Assembly (NCBI RefSeq): GCF_030867095.1
Contig: NC_081824.1
Location: 304,312,956-304,376,955 of the forward strand
Direction: 5' to 3'
Source: Alligator mississippiensis
Taxonomy: Eukaryota; Chordata; Crocodylia; Alligatoridae
DNA length: 64,000 nucleotides
Part shown: piece after piece, positions 43,270-56,500 of the stretch
Numbering within the stretch: the first letter of the stretch is position 1
Layout: each line of letters starts with the position of its first letter
Notes under the pieces: generated by a model
Database searches by the model: none
Seen by the model: the letters and a program-made list of their open reading frames with translations, nothing else
What the model was told of the DNA's origin: nothing
Program-made: the position numbers and the translations under genes

Positions 43270-46200
43270 TTATTTCTATGTTAGCCTCAATGTAGCATAT
43301 CTTATTTCCAAGGTGGTAACCTCTCTAAAGATCCCTGCATCTTGTTCTGGACAGCAGAATGGTTTGTTCTTCACACTTGTGGCCTTAGGCTGTGGGAACA
43401 GTAAAAGTCATCATGTATCCCTGTTACCCGATGCTGGGGCAGGGCCAGTCACGACATAACACCCTTTGGCTGATTCAAGAGATGTGAAGTCAAAGGGAAG
43501 AGCCCCATCTCTGGCAAAATAATTTATCTACTTCAGCCCACAGCATCAATGGAAATCTGCTTTCAAGATGATGTTTACTGAAATATGGCCTAATTTAGTT
43601 TTACTGTAAGTGAAAAAAATATTTAGTTACCTAACAGTTACTCTAGGAATTTCCTCATATCACATTTCTCCCTTTATTTATTAAAAGTTTAACAGGACAT
43701 TTTTCTAACTTGTTTTTAACATAATGCCAGCATTGCAAAACTGCAGCACTCGGGTACTAAAATTAATGTTAGCAGGAGTTACAAAGACAAGGAAAACACA
43801 CTATAACATGTTGAATAATTTTGCTTGGATATATGGTTACCAGCATGTTTTATTGCTGGCAAAGGATTCTGAGAGGTAGAAAAAAAGTATTCACAATATA
43901 AAAACCAAAAAAAGAATTAAATAAATTGGTATGGTGGCTCAATTTCAGCCCATTTAGCTTTGGCAGGATAACAAACCTGGTTCTCTGCAGGACTATAGGA
44001 ATTTGTCAGAGGGTTCTGCAATAGTAACTGCTTTTCCATAGCACATGCAATGAAGCACACACAGCAGGCACAACAGGGTGATTGAGAAGGCAAATAATAG
44101 TAACCTTAACTCAATGTTTTTAGTTTGGCTCTTTCACTCTAAAAACTACCTACACACCTCCAGAGGGAATAGCATGTTTGTCTCAATCTCAACAATACAT
44201 TGTTTTACAAAGGTGTTTAATTCCTTCCTCCTGAGGTGCCAGGCCTATGAACTCAGTCAGAAATCTCCAGTCCAATTAGGTGTTTTCCTCCTTTTGCATC
44301 ATCACAAGTACTACAAATTCACATGTAAAAAGTATGCCCTCACGGAACTTTATACAAACTTAATTTCACCCTTGGGTTTACACAGAAGCAGCTCATTAGC
44401 TCTGTAATTAGAACTTAGTACTTTTATTGATGCATAAGTAGGACTAGAATTCCTGTCTCACACAACTGTGCTGCTTCTGCAGCACTAACAAGAAACAAGT
44501 ATCCAAAACTTACTTTAGTCACTAAAGGCAACAACCATGAATCCAAATACATAGAGGGACAAGTTATTTTGGGTAAGGTACAGCTATTTATACATATACT
44601 TTTCAAGAGTAAAACCACATATCATTACCTATAAATGTTCAATTTGTATGCATTTAATGTCAAATTGTCAGGAAAATGAGAAACTGCTTTATTATTTATT
44701 GGATCATTTTATGGAAGACCAGAGATTTTCTAGGAACTTTTCTAAAAAGAAAATACAAATAAAAATTAAAGGGGGGGGTTAAATCTTTAGGCACTTCGAG
44801 GACTTGTATTTTAGTGTGCCATCAAGACTGAGGTACTGTATATAGCTAGAAAATGATCACTGCAATAATGCTGTGACAGTAACAGGCATATTAAACTTTT
44901 TTCTAGCACAATGTTTATTAAACAGTTTTGAAACCGTTTTGCCCAGAGTGAAAAAAGTATTTCTCTGTCCCACTACACCTTTTTTTTGCGTAGCCATCTC
45001 TGTTGAAAAGCTGTAACATCAGCCAGCCTTCTTTAAAGCAACAGAGACGCACAATACCCTCACAGCTTGTCCCCTGAAAATTCATTGCCAAAGTCATAAA
45101 TCCCTATTTCAGGGAAGGAGAAAAAAAAAAAACAAACAAAAACTCACATCCTTAAAATGTCACAGGTTTTACATGTCTCTACAATCATTGCACTGTTAAA
45201 AAAAAAATCAAACACATTTGGCAAGGCTGAACTAGCACATTACATATTTTTTTCCTGAATAGTAAAAAATACATAATCACCTTTGAGATGGAGCATTTAA
45301 CAATAATTACTGGTCCAAATAAATATGAACTACTTCAATTCTAATACGCAGGCTAATGCTTTGCGTTAAAACTTCCAATATTAATTCCCAAACTGGCATG
45401 GGAAAATTTCAACCAAATTTAGCAAGTCCAGGTAAGATAGTATTACTAAAAAAACCATGAGTCTGAATTAAACTGTTGAGCACTAGAGAAAACATGGAAG
45501 CATAAAAGTGATGATCACTGCTACATAAAATATTCAAAAATCTTATCTACACCCCTTCCTTATTACACTAAATGCATAAAAATGCACTGGTGATTAATTT
45601 TTCCTTTGTTCATTTTAAAACTACAGACCTTTAGTTTGATAAGCAGCTTTGTTTCTATCAACTCAGTTGTAAAAAACACCATCAAAGCTTGTGCTCATTA
45701 AATATATATATGTATATATAAAAACATACAAAAAGTACAAGATAAATCACATTAAGAAACTTTTACAGTGTAATTGTCCTAATTTTTTATTCTTAAGTCA
45801 GGGGCCAATTTTTTTGTGCACAGAATTCTCAATGTGACTGAAGTTCCAGAATTCAGCATGGTGCCATTGCACAGAATTCAACGTTCTGCGCAGTCCATTT
45901 AAAAAAAACAAAACAAAAAACACACCACAGGACAAAACATTCTTCTTAAATCAAATTCTATTTGTGAATTCAGCAAAATAATTTCTATAAAATAAAACAG
46001 CAAAATATTTAAATAGTATAGGGTGGGCTGTATCTGTCTTGCAGGGGTATTTGGTTTAGACAGGTTCCAAAAAAATTACACACATTCAAGTTACCAATTT
46101 TCATTTAAATACAGTATTTACTGATGCGTTTCTTGAAGACTTTAAACAAATGTTATTCTGGAATAGATACCTCAGAATTGTATTTGACTAACCAGTAGTT

Positions 46201-47389
46201 TCTTTTATAATTAAACCCTGCTTCTAACGTTAAGATTTCTTGTATAATGGATAAAGAGCTAAGACAATTCCTGCTTTCAAGTAGAACTGTGAATGAGCAG
46301 AAAACCAGCAAGTTAACTTGGTGCAGTGGCACTCACAAGTACTGTGTGATTTTGTTGACTTCCACTTCACTGGGATGCAGTAGAAGGAAAGTGTTAGAAG
46401 TTTATCTAATAAGCTCTACCAAAGAAACAAAACAAGCACACCAAATACAGTCTATTATGCTCCAGGCATCCTGGCATAGCAAATTTTTGCATATTTGTTT
46501 TAAATCTTTTAAATTCCTATTACTGAAAACTAAGTGTTCTTTATCCCACCCAGAGACAGAACTGTCAAACATCAGATGTGAGGAACATATGTGCAACTGA
46601 AAACCTTTTTGTTTGTCACGGTTTCCCCCCCTTTTTATAGTCTAGGTGTAAGAAGAGAAAGCTCCGAGCAATACAGTTGTCGCTTTGGGACAACTGCTGT
46701 CATGGTTTTTTTTTTCCTTTCCCTCATTGGCTACACTAACCTGGTGTGAAGCCATGCTAAATGTTACAGCATAACTATAGCTTCAAAGTGATTAACCTAA
46801 TACCAGAATGAAAAAGGCAATGAAAAAAGATCTAGAAACAATGTTACATCACCAATTTTCCACATCAACCAAATAATTAAAAGGTTACCAGCCATTACGT
46901 TGCTCATAGTAAAATCGACTCCAGTGGCAAAGAATTAACATGAAACTATTTTTGTGGTTGACATGGACAGGCTTTTTCATAAAGGAGTTGATCCAACTGC
47001 CATGAGGCAGGCAACACTGGTTGCAGAGCGCAGCGGATATATCAAGAAATTAATTTTTGTTTTCGTAGATCTGTGAGTCTCATCAAGACAAAAAAAATGT
47101 TTCTTGCTTAAGAATTAACAGTCAAACATTAATATACTATATACACCTTTGCCATTTACACATTAGCATCAGGCCATTTATTACAAAACACTATACACTT
47201 TCCACTGCAGGCGGGTTATATATTGACAGCAATTTTCTGCAGATAAGACAGTGAATAGACTCTCCACTCCATGTTGATTAGGAATAGTTTTTCTAGTTTT
47301 AAATATTAGCCAGACACAGAGAAAGGTTGGACTGTAAGGCCTGGGTGCACAGTCTTGATGGAGCAAGTTAATTGATTATGTGCATTTCA
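43270..47389 (-). other. USP9X: Presumed USP9X 3'UTR, extent uncertain
   Basis: The stretch directly after the stop is AT-rich, has no recognised repeat and contains several sense-strand AATAAA matches (TTTATT on the + strand, for example near 47178, 44917, 44691 and 43270). The mammalian USP9X 3'UTR is several kilobases long, so a comparable length is expected. The left boundary is a guess from length and poly(A) signals. Confidence 0.4.
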
Positions 47390-47524
47390 CTAATCTTTTG
47401 TCTGAGGCGGGGGAACTTCTTCACTGCCTTCATAATTATCTTGTGCTCGTTGGCCAGTTCGCTGAGGATTGTTCATATGATGTGCTGCAGGGCCTGTATA
47501 CGGCTGTCCATGCACATGGTTATT
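47390..47524 (-). CDS. USP9X: USP9X terminal coding exon
   Basis: It follows TTTTTAACAG, reads [20 protein letters not shown] to [10 protein letters not shown] and stops at TAG (47392-47390). The 3'UTR continues leftward from here. Confidence 0.95.
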   Translation of the reverse strand, partial: NNHVHGQPYTGPAAHHMNNPQRTGQRAQDNYEGSEEVPPPQTKD

Positions 47525-50500
47525 CTGTTAAAAAACACAAACAAAATATTTTAAAGAGCTATTACTCTTGATTTTTTTTTCCTGAGCAATTATTTCGTTT
47601 TTTTCCTCCTTTATGGGTGGTTCTTTGGAAAAACCCAAAGTCAAATGAACTAAGACATTTTTAAAATCAGGGTGTTGTTTCCTTTAATTCTTTTTAAAGT
47701 TTCTCCTGCACTTACCTTTTGAATGCATTTATGCTGAAGGTAAAATACACATGAATAGAAATTGTAAAGGTAAATAAACAGTAAATTCCAGATTTAAGTA
47801 ACAGAATTACATGCAAAGCAGAAACGGCAAGAAAGAGAAAAGGGAAATGAAAAGGAAGGTTGTCCACGTTATATGTAGATTTTAGGTTAAAGTATACATA
47901 TATTTCCACCAAAAGATAAAATGGAATTGGAGAAATATTTTGTAAAATACTCAAAAAGAGCCCATGACATCTTTGTGCAACACAGAATTTTGAGAGCGCA
48001 AAACAAAATCTGAACATAATTTAAACCAGTCATTTTCTCCAGTAGTTCTGCATCAAAATTATTTTTTTCTGGACTAAAAATAATTTGTATAACTAATGGA
48101 TGTAAAACATGGTCTATGATACTCCATGGTGCTGCAAGATTGGATCAGTTACCAACTTACTGCTGCATACTAACAAGATAAGGGTCATGTGAGTTAGAGG
48201 GTGAGAAATGCCATCTGTTGTGAGAAAGTGAACACACATCAAGCAGGTAATAGATTAAAATAGGTGAGGTTGTGGTAAAATGCGTCTGAACTCCAAGGGG
48301 ATGGGGAAAGTCTGTATCACTTACCAACTGCTCTGCTGAAAACATCAGCAAGGAAAGCAAGATGAAGGGGAAATGGGTTTGGGCAGGAGAGGAAAATTAG
48401 CAGATTCAAAATATATAGAATGAATTGGAGAAATATAGGGAGAGAGACAAACTGCAATTAAGCCAGGGAGCTCATAATGTATCTGTTGCCAGCTTAGTAA
48501 GTGTGGCTATGATTTCTTTCATATTAAGCTTTCCATTTAAAGATGCTAACAAGATGTCATGTGACTGTAAAAAAGATTTAAATGTTATAGGTAATTTTGA
48601 CTTGGACATTAGGGTTACCTGATAAACCCCATGCAGGTAGGAGCTGTAGCCTTGCCACAGCCTTTCCTGGTCTGACTCAACATACTCCTCCTGGAAACAG
48701 TGGTGTGGCACCACTGTTCCTGGGAGGTAGGTGCAAGGGAGGTTGGACAGGGAAGGGCCATGGCAAAAGAAGCTGCTCCTGCCTGCTTTATATTAATCAG
48801 ACTATCATAATGCAGATTGCTATAGCTCTTCTTGGTCTGGTTCTGCAAGAGGCACATGGGGCAGTTTCATCTAGTGGTGGTGGCAATAGCACCAGGTAAG
48901 AACCACTGAGATAAGATGATGCAGCACAACAGTGGTTCTCAAATCGGGGGCCTGCTAAAATTAAAAAAAAAAAGTCACGGAGGGATGCTATGACTTCAAA
49001 TAGGCTGAGAAACAGTGAATTAATCTCAGGGTCCAAATCTACTGTAGAAGCCAGTAGTGCAATTAACAAAGAAAGAACTACTCAGTGTGGACAAGCATGG
49101 CAAAATTAAATTTATCAGTATTTTCAGTATGGATTAGCTACTCAAACAAACATTTTTTACCATGAATGAGATATCTCTGTTAGGATAATAGTTGGATTTC
49201 AGCATAAAATTCTGATGATGAAAACTGTTTGTAGTGAATACAAGAGATCTGCATTATCATGGGATTTGCCTTAAATATGAGTTTGCATGAAAACTGAAAC
49301 AAAACAAGCATACAAACTTTTGATTCCCTCCTCCATCCCCAAAAAGTGAAACTGCAGTGTTTACCTGTTGATATTGGGAACCAGGTGAGTGGGGATACAA
49401 TGGGGCATCTTCTGGTGGAGAGGACTCATGTTCGTCCGGAGCATCTGGGTCATCTGGTTCCTAAAATTAAATAAATTCAGTTTATTTAGATATAGGAAAT
49501 AATGACTCAATTCAAATCCATTCATCTTTAAATTAAGTTTAAGTTCCTGGAGATGGATTCTCTACTCTCCTACAATTTCTCAAAAGAAACATTAATGCGT
49601 AGTTTCCTTGATCTTATTCAAATGACTCTTAATATCAATACATATGTTCAGCAAAATTGCCTGGTCACCTCCAGGAATTTAATTTTACCATTTTAGGTCA
49701 GTAAATGTTATCTCCCAAGATGGTCTGTAGAAATAGCAATTAAAGTGAGAAAAAGATTAATCAGGACACCATAAATACAACGCAGCTGGCTGTGATGAAA
49801 ATAACTAAATTTCAGACCATTCCATCTTAACAGATAAAGCGTACTTGTAAATTTCTTAATTCCAGAATCAACAAAAAGGAGGAACATTCTGTTACGCAGA
49901 AAATTATTGCAATACTGGACAGGTTCTACACCAGTGAAGGATTTAAAAATTTAAAACAATAGTTCTAATTAAGTTATCTTTCTACTTATTGGGATACCTA
50001 ATTCTTTACCTCCTCTGGGCAGAGTTCGCAAGCCTTTGCAAGGGTTATTCTAGCACTGTGTGATCTCTCCAAGAAGTAACCATTCGATGTTTCATTGCTC
50101 TGAACTGGTGGAGACCAATTATTATACGTGTACTGGGGATTGCCAGTGTATGGTCTACGCTCAAGCTCATCTCCAAGCCATTCTACTGCCCAGGTCCATT
50201 TTCTCTTCAAATCTCCATTGCTCTGCAAATAGATAATTAAGAGTTCATAATTTTGTTGTTCTTCAAATGCCAATGCTTTCCCACTGCCACAAAAACCATT
50301 TACTGGAAAGCCGATTACCATCTTCACGGTCGCCCACTGTGAACATTTTCTTTTTATCTGGTACATGAATATTTTTCTCCTAAAAGATACCTTGATAGGA
50401 AACATTAATGGGTTTGGAGCACTTGCTAAACATTAATGCAAACTGAATCTTCCTTTCAAGTTTAAATGCATCCCCTTTTCCACTTCCTTGTCTTGTCCTT

Positions 50501-53500
50501 TTGACACTGAAAGAGCTAAATGAGTATTCAATAAAGGATGATAAGTATTCTGTATTAGAATGCTTAATTAAGTTTTTCTATACAGAATTTTAAATATAAA
50601 TACATGAGTCAGAATGAAAAGTATCACCTGCAGTATTTGGTAGGCTACAGGACAGTTGCTGAAAAGGGCTACCATGCACTTTATGCACTGGTAGGCTCTT
50701 TTCTGATAATGGTTCTTTGAACGCTGAATGGTGTCAAATAGCCCATCCCTGTCATCTGGGATTCCTTTAAGTGCATTGTGAATCCTGCAAAAAATGAATA
50801 AATAAAATCCAAGAGTCAGAACTTTAATCCTCAAATGTAAATAGTGTTTAAGACATCACCAGAATACATTTCAATTACAGCGTAATTATAAAGGATAATA
50901 TTAATATTGTGAGTAGAAAATTTTGTGGTAGACATTTCTCAACAAGTATAACTTCACAGTATGCGTGCAGAACAACTTCATTGTTAGGTATTTATTTTGA
51001 AACTAAAAGGGCTAAGCGATATGTAATCCAGTCACAGTTTAACCTCTTGAGTATGAGAGGGAGGGTCAAATGGCATACACACGATGCAGTTTTAACCACA
51101 AATATATAAACATGATTGATTAATAGCTGTTGATCAACTGAACTAAAAATTTCTATTTAATAAATTAAATCTACCCCCTACACTGTGAGAATATACACAT
51201 ATCTTAGAATGAATGGCTAGTCTCCTTTATAGTAACTGAATTTCTTTGAGATGATGTATGCATTATAGTTTTCATCATGTGTGGTAGGTCAGATATCTGG
51301 GGTGCTACACATACTCTGTATCCCTTTGTGTTCTTGTGTGAGGGCAAAAAGACTGCAATTGCTGTAACTGTCCTCAATTTCTTTCACCAATTCAGAATCC
51401 CATATGCTCAGAGCTCCAAACAAGAATGGAGAGCAGGTGATGGTGTCTCCATTGACTTCATCACAAAGAACCACAATTTCCATAAGACAAGTAACTGCTC
51501 TCTTTTTCAAACATGTCACGACAGATTCCTACTGTATGCGACTGGCAGCTTGCACCACCTCAGCTGAACAATAATTGCAGTACTGTTGTGAAAACTTGGC
51601 ATTGAGCTAGCTGCAAAGTCAATGATATAACATTTAACAAAGTTATTCAAGTTTCTGCAGGCTGCCGCCCCACTGATTTCAGACATGGGCCACCTGAAAT
51701 AAGCAGACACTGCTTGTGACCCTGTGTGGAAGAGCTTTAACAGTGGGGAGTATCCCTGATAATAGATTATGCAATTAATTAACATACCCTCTGAGGCGAA
51801 ACAGAATGGCTTTTAGAATGGTCTGATATGGGTATAAAAAAAGAAAGAAGTTTGATAACTAGTAAGGCTCTTGAAATGTTTAACATCTGTTTCTTTTCTC
51901 CCTGTGCAGAGTGGGGCTTTGTGATAAAGACACGCAAGTTGATTCAGGTCAAATTTCAAAACCATATCTCTGCAATAGGAATGGGTACAGTGATTCAGCC
52001 CCAAGAATTTGAAGCTTGCTGATTTTTAGCTGAGGTGACAGCAACCAGAAAGACTGTCAAGTTCAAGGATTCTAACAGTGCTCTCAAGTAGACATTAGGA
52101 GGAAGGCAGCTTGCAACAAGTTTAGACTCAGTTTCTTCTAGCAGTTTCCTTCAAGCTGAAGCATGCCTATTGTGGGAATTTCCCAACCCTGAAACATCAG
52201 TTGTTTGATGGACTTCTTCATCAACCACTTGTCACTGGTGAGAGATTTAAGAAATCTTCTTGGATATATCTAAATATGGGAGGTATGAAGACACTGGCCA
52301 ATTGCCCATCAAGAATGACTGGGCTGGGGGGGAAGAGAGAAAGGGAGGGGGCTGGGATGGAGTGCCGCCACTTAACGCCCCATGCTGCCGCTGTTCTGCC
52401 TCTTGCAGGGAGCAGGGTTGGGGAGCCTCGGCTCCCCCACCCTGTCCAGCCCTCAGCATAGCTTTGGAATCATGATGACACTCCCCCATGCTTGAAGTAC
52501 TGTGATTGGCTGTTTCTGTCAGCCAATAAGAGCGCAAATAAAGAGAGACAGACAGAGACTTAGACTTCTATAATATCAGAATTGCAGTTATCCTGTGTTG
52601 TTGCTATCAAGTCCATAACTTGACCACTTCCTGGAACAAAGGCAATGAGTAGATGACTCTGTTTATGTACTATATGGCAAAAATGTCTGCATACTATAGT
52701 CTAAATACAGCTTATCTACTATACTGCAAAAAAAAAAAAATCAGCACTAAAAAGCATAGTAAAGTAAGCCAGAATGCCACACATATTAACTACCCTGAGT
52801 TCTGGGCTGTTTATATGAAGTTTTACATTGCCCTGGGACAGATGCCTTGCATGGTCAGATGGTCCAAGCAGAAGCCCTCCCAACCTATCTCCAATGCATC
52901 CATGAAGACAGGGGCTGGTCAGAAAGGGGCACTCCTTTTTGGATGCTCAGAGGTCCAGTGATTAATTTAGCTCTGAAATAACTGTGTGTGTTCCTCTGGG
53001 GTCTCACTAGGAAAAAAACAGACCTTAACCAAAATTCAAAATGAAAGTGAACTTGGACAAGAAGCTTTATGTTCACATATGGACTAACAGTCCAAAACAG
53101 ACACAGATTTGATTTTATTCTATAAAAGTAACCATTTCAATGACACGAGTCTGTCCTTAGAGAGATGAGCTCTCAGTTACCTGAAGTAAATTGTGACTAT
53201 TACAAACACCATAATCTGATGAAGGGACAATTTGCAGGCCTACTGCTATGTTATTTTGGCATACGTCTCTAACCTGTCAATCATTCATGTCAGGGTAGAC
53301 AGCTCCTCAAATGGGCTGCCCTCATAGCCAGTTACTTAGATAAGATTCTCAACACTGTTGGGACTAACAGATATGACTCCTCCTATAGCTCAAATGGACA
53401 GTTACGTTCATTGTCTAGGCTGAAAGCTATGAATCTGTCCTGAGCCTGAAGAGAGAGAACAGCAAAGGTAATACACCGTTCTGATCCAAGGATGGTCTTT

Positions 53501-56500
53501 TTTTTTTTCTCTTCTTGGAGAAGACAAAGATCTCATCTCCTGAACAATAAAATACTGGAAAAGCTTCTTCTACCACACTACTCTTTTGGTACATTTGTGG
53601 ACAAATTAACAAGACTACTTCTGTTTGCAACAGATTTTTATGACAAGTATTCTGGATGTAGGTTAAGAAAAGGGGAAGGGGAACTGGAACTGTATGGAAA
53701 CTGATGTATAATGGTCATGTGTTGGCTGAAGCAGCAGAAAAAAAAATAGTGAAAAGATGCAAGGCAGCTTCAGCATGTGGCAATCGGGTCTGGACAGGTC
53801 TCGATACCATCCAGCCATTTCTGCTGCTTTGGAGCAGATAAAAAAATTGGGTTAGAGAGGAAGTTGCTTTTTACAACCATTTGGCTCTCCTTTATAAAAT
53901 TATATGCATTTCTCCCTGCTGCCCTGTGATTACAGGTAAGGAAGTCACCATGTTTACTCAAATCCAAGATGACCCTGAATATAAGATGACCCCCCAATAA
54001 TCAGATCCTATATATGACCCCCAGCGCAGCCGGGGTAAGCGGGGCCCGTGGAGAGAAGGGGCTAACCCCCTTAGTGTGTGTGTGGGAGGCGGCAACTGAG
54101 TGGAGCCGGGCCGGGTCAAGCCCCGCCCAGGCTCCTACTTGGCCCAGCCCCCCAGGGAGAGAGAGAGAGAGAGAGAAGGGGGGGTACTCACCAGCCCCCC
54201 TCCAGTAAGGCAGGGTCCCCCAAATCCCAGGCAGGGCCCCCTTATTGCCTTAAGAGCAGCTTCCTCGATGGCAGGCCCACTGCGCATGCGCGCAGTTTAA
54301 AAGGGCCCGCCGACCGGGAAAAAGCCCAGTTAGACGCGGGAGCGGCGAGAGACGCGCGGGTGAAAGCTCGCTGCGCCCCCGCTCCCCCGAAGCCCCCCAG
54401 AAACCCTCCAGCAGCCGCGGAGCCTCCCGCTGACCCCCAGCGCAGCCGGGGTAAGCGGGGCCCGTGGAGAGAAGGGGCTAACCCCCTTAGTGTGTGTGTG
54501 GGAGGCGGCAGCTGAGTGGAGCCGGGCCGGGTCAAGCCCCACCCAGGCCCCTACTTTGCACAGCCCCCCAGGGAGCCACGCGACCGGAGCCGCACGAACA
54601 GGCTGCGCAAACAGGTGCGCTTCTCTGCCAGCGCGTGAGTTAGCGCGGAGTTCGTGCGGGAGGGCGCCAGACCCTGCCTGCGCACCCCCCAGGGTAGACA
54701 GTCCCAGCCGTAGCCAGCCTACCAGAGGCATGACACGGATGGGCACGCGCCGCACCCCGAGGGTCCCCTCGGGCTCCGCGGCCCCCCCCTCTGGCACCTC
54801 AGAGACAGCCACCCAGACAGAGCCCCTGGTTCTGGGCTCCATGCAGATGGAGCCCCTGGCTCTCGGCTGCGGGGGCTGCCTGTCCCTTTTTCAGGCTCTG
54901 GGGCCTGGGAGCATGGCGACCTCCCCTTGCGGGGTCTGCTCCCTTTTGGGGTCTCTGGTGCGCCAGCTGGAGGAGCTCCAGGCCACAGTCCACAGACTGC
55001 GTGCCATCAGGGACTGCGAGCAGCAGATAGACTCCTACTGCCAGGCCCTTCTCCCCGGGGAGGCAGAGGGTAGATCACAGTCTCCCTCCAGGCCAGAGGA
55101 GGACTCTGGGACCTCCTGCTGTGTCCAGCCAGGGGCATGGACCAAGGTGGTCAAGGGCCCTAAGGCCCGCCGCACCAAGGCCCCTCCCCCGCCACAACTG
55201 AGCAACAGGTATGCACCTCTTGCTGCCCCAGCAGAGCCTGCTGAGTTGCCGGCCCCCACAGGCAACATGGGCCCAAGTGCAGCTCCCGCCCCTGCTCTCC
55301 CCAAGACAAAACGTAAGGTGTTTGTTGTGGGAGACTCCCTCCTGAGGGGGACGGAGGGGCCAATCTGCCACCCCGACCCCTTAGCCCGGCAAGTCTGCTG
55401 CTTCCCGGGGGCCCGCATCCGGGACATTGCAGAGAGGATCCCCAAGCTCCTCAAACCCACAGACCACTATCCCATGCTCCTTATTCACGTGGGCACCAAT
55501 GACACGGCTCGGAGCACTCCCAGCCAGGTCATGAGGCGCTACAGGGATTTGGGAGCGGGGCTTAAGGGTCTGGGGGCACAGGTGGTGTTCTCGTCAATCC
55601 TCCCAGTCTCAGGCTATGGGCTGAGAAGGGACAGGAGGATCTACGTGGTCAACCAAAGACTGCGGCGCTGGTGTCGTCAGGAAGGCTTTGGCTTTCATGA
55701 CCACAGCCCGCTCTTTGGCGAGAGAGGCAGCGAGCTGCTGGGAAGAGATGGTCTCCACCTCTCTCCCCTAGGGAGGAGGCTCTTCTCAGCCAGACTGGCT
55801 GACCTGCTCCACCGGGCTTTAAACTAAGCCCGCTGGGGGACGGGGGGACTACCGCCACTGCTGGCCCGCTGAACAATCCTTGCAAAGCCAGCGGACCACG
55901 GCACTCAAGGGAGCCCACCCCAGCCCCAGCCCTGGTAAAATCTGTGGACAAGGAAGGAGCCCCCCAGGGGGCACTTGCCTGCCTGTACACAAATGCCAGG
56001 AGTTTGGGGAATAAGCAGGAGGAGCTCATCCTCCTGCTCAGTGCAAACAATTACGATGTCATAGGGATCACGGAGACCTGGTGGGACTCCACCCATGACT
56101 GGACCACGGGGATAGATGGCTATACCCTGTACAGGAGGGATCGTGTAGAGAAAAGGGGCGGGGGTGTAGCTCTCTCTGTTAAGGAAAGCTACGTGTCCCT
56201 GCAAGCCGATATTGGTGACCAGGGTGGACGGCTGGAGACCCTCTGGGTTAAAATCCGTGGGGAACACGGCACAGGGGACACAATGGTGGGAGTCTATTAC
56301 AGACCTCCCACCCAAAGTCCTGAGCTAGACCAGGAGTTTGCCCAGGAACTGGCTGAGGCAGCTTGCTCCAGGACCATGGTTGTCATGGGTGACTTCAATT
56401 ACCCAGACATCTCGTGGGAGGATCGCTCAGCAAAATCTGAGCGGTCGCAGAGCTTCCTCTCATGCGTGGATGACCTCTACCTGACTCAAGAAGTCTATGG

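Noticed and set aside
45700-45722. Possible promoter TATA array
   Set aside because: It is a simple TA-rich microsatellite within the presumed USP9X 3'UTR.
48930-49016. Complete hAT element
   Set aside because: Termini are only approximate, it is very short, and the flanks do not match, so it is listed only as a fragment.
54330-54842. 170-codon ORF antisense in the CR1 5' region
   Set aside because: It reflects GC-rich composition and overlaps the real ORF1; no known motif.
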